DNA from: Bacillus sp. A301a_S52
Lineage (GTDB): Bacteria > Bacillota > Bacilli > Bacillales > Salisediminibacteriaceae
Direction of reading: 5' to 3'
DNA: 64,000 bases
Assembly (NCBI GenBank): GCA_024701455.1
Contig: JABXYP010000001.1
Coordinates: 1 to 64,000, forward strand
Part shown: positions 28,117 to 36,253 of the stretch, in pieces
How positions within the stretch are numbered: position 1 is the first letter of the stretch
How the letters are laid out: each line of letters starts with the position of its first letter
Position numbers and translations under genes: made by a program
The notes under the pieces: generated by a model
What the model was told of the DNA's origin: nothing
What the model saw: the letters and a program-made list of their open reading frames with translations, nothing else
Databases searched by the model: none

Positions 28117-28432
28117 ATAATTATGTTCTGAAAATAATAAATCACTCTTTTGATTATCTCAAGGAAGGGGATTTATCTGTAAACTTTTTATAAAAATATC
28201 CCCAAAAAATGTGAAAGGGTGTATAATTTATTAGTGAAAGTTTTGGAAAGTTAATGAAAAGGTTGTAATCAACTAACAAATATCGTGATGAGTAGCGTCT
28301 TTCTGATGGGACTCATACAAATAAATTAGCTTTAACACTTTATATTTAAATAGTTTTAAATGTCATCAAATGGCATGAATAGAAGATAGTCAAACAAACC
28401 TTGATTGCAGCGACAAAGGAGGACGAGAGTGT
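28117..28432 (+). other. Leader region of the peptide transporter operon
   Basis: 316 bases with no gene I can support. TATAAT at 28222-28227 is the best -10 but has no matching -35. AGGAGG (28417-28422) is the ribosome site of the first transporter gene. Confidence 0.4.
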
Positions 28433-29443
28433 ATGAACCATCGTGAGAAAATTCTTGATATAAGCAATTTACATACGGGTTTTTATATTAGGGGCGGCAT
28501 ATATTATGCGGTTAAAGATGTGTCATTACATGTTAACAAAAAGGAAATCGTCTGTGTCGTAGGGGAATCAGGTTGTGGGAAAAGTGTTATGTCACTCTCA
28601 ATTATGAAGTTATTGCCAAAGCATAACGCCAAAATAGATAAAGGAGAAATTTACTATAATGGGACAAACCTTATTTCGTTAAATGAGGAGGATATGAACC
28701 ATCTCCGTGGAAATGAAATAAGTATGATTTTTCAGGAGCCGATGACAGCACTAAATCCTGTTCTTACTATCGGCTTCCAAGTGGATGAAGTACTTGTTAA
28801 TCATGCACGGATGTCTAAGAGGGACATTCGCCGTAAAAGTATAGATCTTCTAAAACAAGTGGGAATTCCACGGCCGGAACAGATTATCAAGGAATATCCA
28901 CATCAACTTTCTGGCGGTATGCGGCAAAGGGTGATGATTGCTATGGCAATCGCTTGTCAGCCAAAGTTACTTATTGCAGATGAACCAACAACTGCTTTGG
29001 ATGTTACAGTACAAGCACAAATTCTAGACTTAATGAAAGAGGTTCAAAATGATGTGGGTATGGCCATCATGTTAATTACGCATGATCTGGGAGTAGTAGC
29101 GGAAATGGCAGATCGGGTTGTTGTCATGTATGCTGGACAAGTTGTGGAGGAAGCGGATGTAGACAGGCTTTTTTATACGCCGATGCATCCGTATACGAAG
29201 GCTTTACTACATGCTATCCCACGTATGGAGAAAAATAAAGAAGTTTTAAATACAATTAATGGTATGGTTCCCTCTTTAGTCAACATGCCTGAAATAGGTT
29301 GTCGGTTTGTTGAACGCTGCCCTGAAGTACAGGCTGCCTGCCATTCAATTAACCCTCAACTTGGTGAGATTGCTGAAGGGCATGCTGTACGCTGTCTCCT
29401 TTATGAGGCAAGTCAACCTGAGAATAGTGCGGAGGTCGGATAA
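28433..29443 (+). CDS. Oligopeptide/dipeptide ABC transporter ATPase (DppD/OppD type)
   Basis: First of two ATPases of a peptide importer. It has 336 residues, Walker A GESGCGKS (44-51), Q-loop IFQEPMTALNP, signature LSGGMRQR and Walker B LLIADEPTTALD. The C-terminal oligopeptide-transporter extension carries four spaced cysteines (GCRF, ERCPE, AACHS, VRCLL), which in some DppD proteins bind an iron-sulfur cluster. Its stop overlaps the next start (TAATG), so the two are translationally coupled. The operon order is ATPase-ATPase-binding protein-permease-permease. Confidence 0.93.
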   Translation: MNHREKILDISNLHTGFYIRGGIYYAVKDVSLHVNKKEIVCVVGESGCGKSVMSLSIMKLLPKHNAKIDKGEIYYNGTNLISLNEEDMNHLRGNEISMIFQEPMTALNPVLTIGFQVDEVLVNHARMSKRDIRRKSIDLLKQVGIPRPEQIIKEYPHQLSGGMRQRVMIAMAIACQPKLLIADEPTTALDVTVQAQILDLMKEVQNDVGMAIMLITHDLGVVAEMADRVVVMYAGQVVEEADVDRLFYTPMHPYTKALLHAIPRMEKNKEVLNTINGMVPSLVNMPEIGCRFVERCPEVQAACHSINPQLGEIAEGHAVRCLLYEASQPENSAEVG

Positions 29444-30426
29444 TGACTCAGAAGAAACGGTCAGAAGCCCTTCTTCATGTGGAAAATTTGAAAAAATATT
29501 ATCGAGCTAACGGAGGGATTTTTCAAAGAAAGGGAGACGGTATAAAAGCGGTTGATAATCTGTCACTGGATTTGAAGAGAGGGGAGACGTTCGGTCTAGT
29601 GGGTGAGTCTGGTTGTGGTAAATCAACTGTGGGAAGGTTGATTACTAGACTGATAAAACCAACAGCCGGAAAGATTTATTTTCAAGGAGAAGATATTATA
29701 GACTTAAGGGGGCCCCGCCTTCGTCATGTACGAAAAAACATGCAAATGATATTTCAAGATCCACATGCTTCTTTAAATCCGAAGATGATGGTGGGAAGTA
29801 TCGTTTCTGAACCGTTAATCAACTATGGGGAAGGGAACGAACATAAGGTTAGAACAACTGTAATCAATTTACTACAGAGTGTTGGGTTACCTGAAGAGGC
29901 CTATTATCACTATCCACATGAGTTTTCTGGCGGTCAGCGTCAGCGTGTGGGAATTGCTCGAGCGTTGGCATTAAAGCCTAAACTTGTTGTAGCAGACGAG
30001 CCTGTGTCTGCCCTAGATGTCTCTGTTCAATCACATATTTTAAATTTACTTAAAAAACTTCAAGCAGAATTGGATTTGACTTTGTTGTTGATTTCCCACG
30101 ACTTAAGTGTCGTCAAACATATGAGTGACCGCATTGGTGTCATGTATTTAGGTCACCTTGTCGAAGTGGCTGATGCTGAAGCCATATATGAAGACCCAAA
30201 ACATCCTTACACAAAAGCTCTCATTTCTGCTATCCCACAACCAGACCCTCGTAAGAAGCGTAAACGAATCATTCTATCAGGTGATATACCAAGTTCTCAG
30301 CAGCTACTTGAAGGATGTCCCTTTCATACTCGATGTCCTGAAGCAGTGGCAGAATGTCGTGCTAAGAAGCCTGAACTGATAGAGGTGATGGAAGACCACA
30401 CCGTCTCGTGTTTGCTTTATAAATAA
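29443..30426 (+). CDS. Oligopeptide/dipeptide ABC transporter ATPase (DppF/OppF type)
   Basis: Second ATPase of the importer, pairing with the upstream one. It has 327 residues, with Walker A GESGCGKST, Q-loop IFQDPHASLNP, signature FSGGQRQR and Walker B LVVADEPVSALD. The C-terminal extension again has the cysteine pattern GCPFHTRCPE...AEC...VSC. A hairpin repeat lies between this gene and the binding-protein gene. Confidence 0.93.
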   Translation: MTQKKRSEALLHVENLKKYYRANGGIFQRKGDGIKAVDNLSLDLKRGETFGLVGESGCGKSTVGRLITRLIKPTAGKIYFQGEDIIDLRGPRLRHVRKNMQMIFQDPHASLNPKMMVGSIVSEPLINYGEGNEHKVRTTVINLLQSVGLPEEAYYHYPHEFSGGQRQRVGIARALALKPKLVVADEPVSALDVSVQSHILNLLKKLQAELDLTLLLISHDLSVVKHMSDRIGVMYLGHLVEVADAEAIYEDPKHPYTKALISAIPQPDPRKKRKRIILSGDIPSSQQLLEGCPFHTRCPEAVAECRAKKPELIEVMEDHTVSCLLYK

Positions 30427-30431
30427 TGCTG

Positions 30432-30527
30432 TTATCACAGATAAGCATCCGAAAAACTCTCGGCTCAAAATAGAAAGGAGAGCAAACTCTATTTAGGTGG
30501 GAGTAAACGGACGCTAATGTCCTGATT
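30432..30527 (+). repeat. Dispersed hairpin repeat, copy R1
   Basis: About 96 bases forming a long imperfect hairpin. Outer arms AGCATCCG / CGGACGCT and inner arms ACTCTCGGCTCAAAATAGA / TCTATTTAGGTGGGAGT enclose a short loop. Related copies lie at 35189 (same strand, internal deletion), 39322 and 48963 (opposite strand). It has no coding capacity and sits inside the transporter operon. Confidence 0.85.
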
Positions 30528-30575
30528 AAAGGTTCGTTTTATAGTCAGATGACTTATTTAGGAGGAATGACAACG

Positions 30576-32291
30576 ATGAAAAAAATACTTGTTATGTGTG
30601 CGCTTTTAACAGTTTTTAGTTTAGCAGCATGTGAAGGCAACTCAGGAGATACTCATGACATAGACTCAGCTAATAACATAGGAGAAGGAACAGATCCACA
30701 AGGTGGAGTTCTAACTTATGCTGAAACATCCCCTTTTTTAGGTGTATTAGATTGGGCTCATTATGAAAATTTTAATGATAGTATTGCGCTAAATATTTTT
30801 AGCCCTGACACACTATTTAAAACGGGGGATGACTTACGATCAGAACCGAATTTAGCTAGAGATTGGGAATGGTCCGATGATAAAAAAACAGTGACTTTTT
30901 TTATTGAGGAGAATGTGAAGTGGCATAACGGAGAAAAGCTTACCGCTGAGGATTTTAAATTTGCTTGGGAAGTGATAGCTCATGCAGATTATACAGGTCC
31001 ACGAGTCTCTAATGTCAATATCATTAAAGGCTTTAAGGAATATCATACAGGTGAGGTGGAATCTTTAAGTGGGGTTAATATTATCGATGAGTACACGCTT
31101 GAAGTCACTTTTAATGATGCCTATCCAAATGCCATTGATCAATTATGGCCCTATCCGATGCCAAAAGCATATTTGGAGCATCTAGAAGTGGCTGAACTTG
31201 AGGATGCTGATGAAATAAGACAAAAACCAGTGGGTCTAGGGGCATACCAGGTGACACGTATCGTTCCTGGTGAGCTCATTGAATTTGAGGCGTTTGATGA
31301 TTACTGGAGAGGTAAACCAAACCTTGATGGGGTTAATTATCGTATTGTAGATGGTGCTCAGGCATCAGAGCTATTAACACAAGGTGAGGTAGATATTATA
31401 AAGCTAGAAGCCTCTCAAGCTGTTACGCTTGAAGGAGACGACCGTGTGACGATCGAGGAAGTTGAAGCTTTATCATACGGATATTTAGGGTTTAAACTAG
31501 GGCATTGGGATGCGGAGAAAAGGCAAAACGTGATGGATAATGACAAATTCCAAAATAAACAATTGAGACAAGCATTTGCCTATGCGCTAGACCGAAAAGG
31601 TATTGTTGAGTCGTTCAGTGAAGGGTACGGAACAGTAATTAATGCGCCAGAATCTGTTATTAGTTGGGCTTACCCTGACGAAGCCATGTTGAATCAATAT
31701 AAATATGATCCTCAGCAAGCGATGGTGCTGCTAAAGGAAGCTGGTTATGAGGATGTAACGGGGGATGGATTTGTTGAAACGCCGGACGGAGAGGAATTTA
31801 CGGTGAATTTAACGGCTATGGATAGCCCCTCTAATATTGCTGAACCACGAGCACAATATATTATTCAAAACTTACAAGATGTAGGAATTAAGGCCGATTT
31901 GCATGGTGGTCAATTGTATGATTACAACCTTTTTTATGATCTAGTTCAAGGAGATGATCCTGATATAGATTTATTTTTGGGAGCTTGGAGTCTTACGCTT
32001 GACCCAGACCCTACTGGTCTCTGGAAATCAGATGATTTATGGAATTATACGCGTTGGGTAAATGAAGAATCTGATGAATTAATAGAAAGAGGACTTAGTA
32101 AGGAAGCTTTTGATGAAGATTATCGACGAGAGGTCTATCAAGAGTGGCATCAACTCGTGAACGAGGAATTACCTATTATACCGTTAAGTTCGCCAGTGAA
32201 TATTTATGGGATTTCACACAGTACAGGCGGTGTAACCCCTGACCTTGCAGATGCTGTTACTGATGCTCACCTTTGGTACAAACGACAGTAA
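30576..32291 (+). CDS. Peptide ABC transporter substrate-binding lipoprotein
   Basis: Family 5 solute-binding protein (OppA/DppA type) anchored outside the membrane. It has 571 residues. The N-terminus MKKILVMCALLTVFSLAAC is a lipoprotein signal with lipobox LAAC and Cys19. ATG 30576 is chosen because GGAGG (30561-30565) is 10 bases upstream; in-frame starts further up would place residues before the signal. The mature protein is strongly acidic. The bound peptide or other ligand cannot be told from sequence. Its place between ATPases and permeases indicates one operon. Confidence 0.92.
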   Translation: MKKILVMCALLTVFSLAACEGNSGDTHDIDSANNIGEGTDPQGGVLTYAETSPFLGVLDWAHYENFNDSIALNIFSPDTLFKTGDDLRSEPNLARDWEWSDDKKTVTFFIEENVKWHNGEKLTAEDFKFAWEVIAHADYTGPRVSNVNIIKGFKEYHTGEVESLSGVNIIDEYTLEVTFNDAYPNAIDQLWPYPMPKAYLEHLEVAELEDADEIRQKPVGLGAYQVTRIVPGELIEFEAFDDYWRGKPNLDGVNYRIVDGAQASELLTQGEVDIIKLEASQAVTLEGDDRVTIEEVEALSYGYLGFKLGHWDAEKRQNVMDNDKFQNKQLRQAFAYALDRKGIVESFSEGYGTVINAPESVISWAYPDEAMLNQYKYDPQQAMVLLKEAGYEDVTGDGFVETPDGEEFTVNLTAMDSPSNIAEPRAQYIIQNLQDVGIKADLHGGQLYDYNLFYDLVQGDDPDIDLFLGAWSLTLDPDPTGLWKSDDLWNYTRWVNEESDELIERGLSKEAFDEDYRREVYQEWHQLVNEELPIIPLSSPVNIYGISHSTGGVTPDLADAVTDAHLWYKRQ

Positions 32292-32315
32292 GTCACTGAA
32301 ATAAGGGGATTTGTC

Positions 32316-33296
32316 ATGTTATTCTATACTTTAAAACGAGTTCTTATCATGATTCCTATCATGTTGATGATCTCTCTCGTCGTATTCGGTTTGGCCTTAA
32401 TGATGCCGGGTGATGCTCTTTCGGGTCAAATTGACCCGGCTAATCAAAATGCTGAGTATATTGAAGGGATGAGAGAAGAGCTTGGATTGAATGACCCGAT
32501 ACTCGTTCAATATGGGCGATGGCTATCTGGTGTGGTACAAGGGGATTTCGGTCGATCATATGTTCACCGAATGGATGTAACCGACGTGATTGGACAGAGG
32601 TTGCCAAATACACTACTGTTAGCTGTCCTATCGTTGATAATTACGTATATACTCTCTTTTTTGATGGGGAGCTATGCAGGGAGAAACCCTCATACGATTG
32701 GTGATTATAGTATTCAAGGAATAAATTATGTCATGTTGGCTATTCCAAGCTTTGTTGCTGCTATGATTGCAATTTTTATTTTTTCTTTTCAGCTTGGATG
32801 GTTTCCTAATACCGGTAGTGTAGCAGCAGGCGTAGAGGAAGGAACGCTGTCATATTATTTAAGTCGTCTCCACCATGCTGCTCTTCCTGCACTCGTTTTA
32901 GGAGGATTAACGACAGCTAGCTATACTCAATTTTTAAGAAATGACATCATTGAAAATGCACAAAAAGAGTATGTACGCACAGCGAAAGCAAAAGGGACTT
33001 CTGAAAAAAATATTTACCAGAAACATATTTTAAGAAATTCACTCATTCCAATTGTGACACTTTTTGGATTTGATATTGCCAGTATCATCGGTGGGGCTGT
33101 TATTATAGAGACTGTCTTTTCGTACCGCGGTATTGGGGAATTACTCATTACATCTATTGAGAGACGAGATTCATCGGTTGTAGTAGCTATTACTCTTATG
33201 TTATCACTTGCTACATTGGTAGGAAATTTGCTCGCTGATCTTCTATATAGCTTGATTGATCCGCGAATAAGGGTGGAACAGGGGGGAGGCCAATGA
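32316..33296 (+). CDS. Peptide ABC transporter permease (DppB/OppB type)
   Basis: Membrane permease with 326 residues and about six transmembrane segments. The N-terminal family block LYTLKRVLIMIPIMLMIS-like start and the cytoplasmic EAA-type loop EYVRTAKAKGTSEKNI are visible, as is the family C-terminus SLIDPRIR. AAGGGG precedes ATG 32316. The stop overlaps the next start by 4 bases (ATGA). Confidence 0.93.
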   Translation: MLFYTLKRVLIMIPIMLMISLVVFGLALMMPGDALSGQIDPANQNAEYIEGMREELGLNDPILVQYGRWLSGVVQGDFGRSYVHRMDVTDVIGQRLPNTLLLAVLSLIITYILSFLMGSYAGRNPHTIGDYSIQGINYVMLAIPSFVAAMIAIFIFSFQLGWFPNTGSVAAGVEEGTLSYYLSRLHHAALPALVLGGLTTASYTQFLRNDIIENAQKEYVRTAKAKGTSEKNIYQKHILRNSLIPIVTLFGFDIASIIGGAVIIETVFSYRGIGELLITSIERRDSSVVVAITLMLSLATLVGNLLADLLYSLIDPRIRVEQGGGQ

Positions 33297-34183
33297 CAGC
33301 TACCCATCTTAAAAATAAAGTACAGTCAAAAGGCCGTTCTCCCTGGAAAACAGCCTGGAGAAAATTGGTTCGAAATAAATTGGCTATTACTAGTCTTCTT
33401 TTTCTCCTTGTGGTAGTGACTTTAGCCTACTTAGCACCTGTGATCGCTCCAACTGACCCTACTCGTGTTGATATTAGCAATCGAAATATCCCACCGGGCG
33501 GCGATTTTATGTTAGGTACAGATAATGCTGGACGAGATGTGTGGACGATGCTTCTTTATGGGGCAAGAACTTCACTGACAATTGGACTTGCTTGTACACT
33601 AATAGTTATTATCATTGCGACGATTATCGGTTCCATATCTGGATATTATGGTGGATGGATTGATGCTCTTCTAATGAGGTTCACAGATTTTATGATGAAC
33701 TTCCCATTTTTAGTTTTTGTGATTGTTTTAGCGTCTATTGTACGTGACGCGGGGATATGGGCTCTCATTTTAGTGTTAAGTGTCCTCTCTTGGACGGGAG
33801 CTGCAAGAGTAATTCGTAGTAAAACGATGGCAGAAAAAGAAAATGATTATGTGTTGGCTGCGGTCTCAATTGGAAGTGGGACGCTTAAAGTTATTAGGAA
33901 ACATATCTTACCAAACATCATGTCGACGATTATTGTTCAGGCCACGCTACTTTTAGCAGTTATGATTGTTGCAGAAACTGCTCTCAGCTTTTTAGGGTTT
34001 GGAGTGCCTCATGGGACGCCAAGTTGGGGAAATATGATGCAAGAAGCTCGTCAACCTCATGTGATTCGGACTATGTGGTGGGTGTGGGTGCCACCTGGTT
34101 TAGCTATTACATTCACTATCCTTGCCATCAATTTTATCGGTGAAGCCATTAAAGATGCCTTTAACCCTAGATTTACACGTTAA
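33293..34183 (+). CDS. Peptide ABC transporter permease (DppC/OppC type)
   Basis: Second permease, 296 residues. The N-terminal cytoplasmic segment leads into a first membrane helix (LAITSLLFLLVVVTLAYLA), then the family block LGTDNAGRDVWTMLLYGARTS, and the EAA loop region ENDYVLAAVSIGSGTLKVI. It ends AFNPRFTR. It closes the transporter operon. The only hairpin downstream, AAGTG/CACTT at about 34190-34212, is a weak terminator. Confidence 0.93.
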   Translation: MTATHLKNKVQSKGRSPWKTAWRKLVRNKLAITSLLFLLVVVTLAYLAPVIAPTDPTRVDISNRNIPPGGDFMLGTDNAGRDVWTMLLYGARTSLTIGLACTLIVIIIATIIGSISGYYGGWIDALLMRFTDFMMNFPFLVFVIVLASIVRDAGIWALILVLSVLSWTGAARVIRSKTMAEKENDYVLAAVSIGSGTLKVIRKHILPNIMSTIIVQATLLLAVMIVAETALSFLGFGVPHGTPSWGNMMQEARQPHVIRTMWWVWVPPGLAITFTILAINFIGEAIKDAFNPRFTR

Positions 34184-35323
34184 TCTATAAGTGTCATGTC
34201 ATAGGCACTTCCTAAAAGCTAGAAATGAGAAAAAAAGTAGCTCGTACTGAAAAGGTTACTCAGAATTTTAGAGGAAGAAAGTCATGATAAGAACTTTAAA
34301 CCTTAGACATATAAAGGAGTATTTAAAGATGGAGGCTCATTACCTTCATCTTTTTTGCATTGTTAATTAAAAGAGGTAATTTCATGGATGTAATAAGTAT
34401 CGAAATGAAAGACGGCGACTTCTTTGAGGATTAATTGCCGTGTGAAGCGAAGGGCACACTCATTATGAGAATTTTGAAGTCTTATTTTAAATTAAGACAT
34501 TCATTCAAGTAGAAGCACTAGCGTTGCATAAGGAGTGTGATAATTTTCAGTTTAATGATCCTTGTTGTTTAGAGCCAAAGACGAGAATGCCCGGTTAAAG
34601 GTGGGTTTTGGCATGTTATCACCTGACTTAAAGGGCTTTTTCTTTGCATAACAAAACTTTAAGAGACATTAGTGACAAAAAAGATAAGTGAAATCTTAAT
34701 AGGGCAGGATTCTCATTAAATAAAAACTCGGTTTAAATGTCTTTATCTTTAGATTAAGGAGTCTTGTCAATAATCGAGTCATTGGCGAAAGTAAAATAAG
34801 CGGATATTTTTCGGTTAGAGGCAGGAGAGAGCTCATTGTGGGGAATATAGAGGGAAAATTTCCGATTATCTAAAGCAAAACGACCCATTTCTCAGATTTT
34901 TCGGGTCATTAGCGGAATTTCTCCGCCTATTTAAGCTCTTGTCATGGCTAATGGCTATTTAAGAGAATTTTCTCCTCTTACTCAAATCGGATTTTTAACC
35001 TAATCACCCAACCGATATGAGTGGGTCATCACGAAACAAAAATGATGAAATAAAGGCCTCCACACTTGCATCAAAATAATTTTTAAGCCTGTTTGTGATC
35101 TCCTTATAAGCACCGCAAATGCCTGCGAGTGAGTATTTATAAAGATCTGATATTCTTCTGTAATTCCCATTCCATTTACGTCTAGTGTTTATCACAGATA
35201 ACCGTCCGTAAAACTCCCGCTACAAAATAGAGGAAAGTTAATGTCCGGGTTCATTCAACTGGTAGAGTTTATTGGTACTCACTCAAAGTGCAATAAATAA
35301 AGTCACTTTTTAGTCAAACTTAA
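34184..35323. other. Gene-poor region before the nitrite reductase island
   Basis: About 1.1 kb with no convincing gene. A 16-codon frame at 34384-34434 (MDVISIEMKDGDFFED) has an AGAGGTAA ribosome site but no known family. A minus-strand frame of 63 codons (35004-35195) has no recognisable domain and no good ribosome site. Short inverted repeats are scattered through it. The region looks like decayed DNA at the edge of an insertion. Confidence 0.4.
35189..35248 (+). repeat. Dispersed hairpin repeat, copy R2 (internally deleted)
   Basis: The left part (TTATCACAGATAACCGTCCG, then ACTCCCGCTACAAAATAGA) matches R1. It then jumps to the right end (TTAATGTCC), having lost most of the right arm. Confidence 0.65.
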
Positions 35324-35367
35324 TGTGACGTGGATCACGTAAATATGCGTGAGTGCCCTTATACAAT
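35324..35367 (+). promoter_or_regulatory. Candidate Fnr-activated promoter for nrfHA
   Basis: TGTGACGTGGATCACG (35324-35339) matches the Bacillus Fnr/Crp-type palindrome TGTGA-N6-TCACA at 9 of 10 fixed positions. TACAAT (35362-35367) is a good -10 and no -35 is present. The site would be centred about 41.5 bases before the transcription start, the class II activator position. This would switch the nitrite reductase genes on without oxygen. Confidence 0.65.
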
Positions 35368-35538
35368 GGTAAGTGGATGAGACTCATTATTGAGAATGTG
35401 GTCTTTTATATTACCTATTTGAATCAATTTCATAATAAAACTAACTTTCAACAAAAAATCGAACAATGATAAGTAAGCGATATCAAAATCCTGTTTTAAA
35501 AAGGACCGCTGAGAAAGACGGTGATTCTTGGAGGATCA

Positions 35539-35661
35539 ATGACGTCTGAAGAATCAATGATACGAAAGGGTTTATCACATTATTTGGCTGAAGAGCAGAT
35601 CAGGAAAGCATCTTTCTATAACGAAAGATCGTTGTATGATCAATTAGAAGTAAAAAAATAA
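35539..35661 (+). CDS. Small ORF of 40 codons upstream of nrfH
   Basis: ATG 35539 follows GGAGG (35530-35534) by 4 bases and encodes MTSEESMIRKGLSHYLAEEQ plus about 20 more residues, ending LEVKK. It is hydrophilic with no signal peptide, cysteine or haem motif. It lies inside the transcript expected from the Fnr-type promoter, 56 bases before nrfH. I do not recognise the family. It may be a small regulatory protein or simply an open stretch. Confidence 0.4.
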   Translation: MTSEESMIRKGLSHYLAEEQIRKASFYNERSLYDQLEVKK

Positions 35662-35702
35662 ACTGCCTGCCATAAAAAATAGGATAGAAACTTTTAAAAA
35701 AA

Positions 35703-35711
35703 GGGGGGGGG
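35703..35711 (+). repeat. Run of nine G at the nrfH ribosome site
   Basis: G9 followed by AA and GGGG directly before the TTG start of nrfH. A homopolymer of this length is prone to slippage and could alter ribosome binding. A sequencing or assembly error in run length is also possible. Confidence 0.7.
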
Positions 35712-35717
35712 AAGGGG

Positions 35718-36227
35718 TTGAGAGCGTTTAAAGAGTTTATAGCGAGGAAAAAGTTGCTGTTGATATTAAGCGGGATTTTTATAGGGATTGTGTTGTTTGC
35801 AGGAACGGTGGGCTCCATGAAAGCAACGGATTCGCCAGAATTTTGTTCTACTTGTCACATTATGGATGAAGCTTATGAGTCGTTTATGGATTCAAATCAT
35901 GCCACGTTATCATGTAATGACTGCCATGCACCCAATGATAGTTTAACAGCAAAGCTTGTTTTTAAAGCAAAAGCTGGGGCAAGCCACATGTATATGAATA
36001 CACTTGGATCTGACCAAATACCAGACAATCTTCATGCCACTGCTCAATCTCAGGAAGTCATCGATAAAAATTGCATAACATGCCATGAAGCAGGTTTGAA
36101 GAATGTGGTGTACCATGATGTGAAAGAAGGGGGTTGTGTAGATTGCCATCGGCATGTTCCCCATGGAAATGGGGGCTATAAGCCTGATGAATGGTTTCAT
36201 CCGGGCAGTTATGATGCAAGACGTTGA
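35718..36227 (+). CDS. nrfH: Cytochrome c nitrite reductase small subunit NrfH
   Basis: Membrane-anchored tetrahaem quinol dehydrogenase of the NapC/NirT family that passes electrons from menaquinol to NrfA. It has 169 residues: one N-terminal membrane helix (about 13-33) and four CXXCH haem sites, CSTCH (43-47), CNDCH (66-70), CITCH (119-123) and CVDCH (140-144). Met49 just after the first haem matches the unusual NrfH ligand. The start TTG 35718 follows a G-rich ribosome site. The gene ends four bases into an alternative nrfA frame, so the two are coupled. Confidence 0.95.
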   Translation: MRAFKEFIARKKLLLILSGIFIGIVLFAGTVGSMKATDSPEFCSTCHIMDEAYESFMDSNHATLSCNDCHAPNDSLTAKLVFKAKAGASHMYMNTLGSDQIPDNLHATAQSQEVIDKNCITCHEAGLKNVVYHDVKEGGCVDCHRHVPHGNGGYKPDEWFHPGSYDARR

Positions 36228-36253
36228 TTTCTGTGAAGGGAGGGAAGAAGGTC

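Noticed and set aside
28170..28186. ATTTATCTGTAA resembling the end of the hairpin repeat
   Set aside because: The match covers only about 12 bases and neither arm is present.
34384..34434. 16-codon frame with a fair ribosome site
   Set aside because: Too short to judge without conservation data. Mentioned only in the region note.
35004..35195. Minus-strand frame of 63 codons
   Set aside because: No recognisable domain, no good ribosome site, and it abuts a hairpin repeat. It may be a remnant but I cannot support it as a gene.
36224..36253. Upstream TTG start for nrfA
   Set aside because: It would add ten residues before the lipoprotein signal. The ATG at 36254 has a better ribosome site and gives a normal signal peptide.
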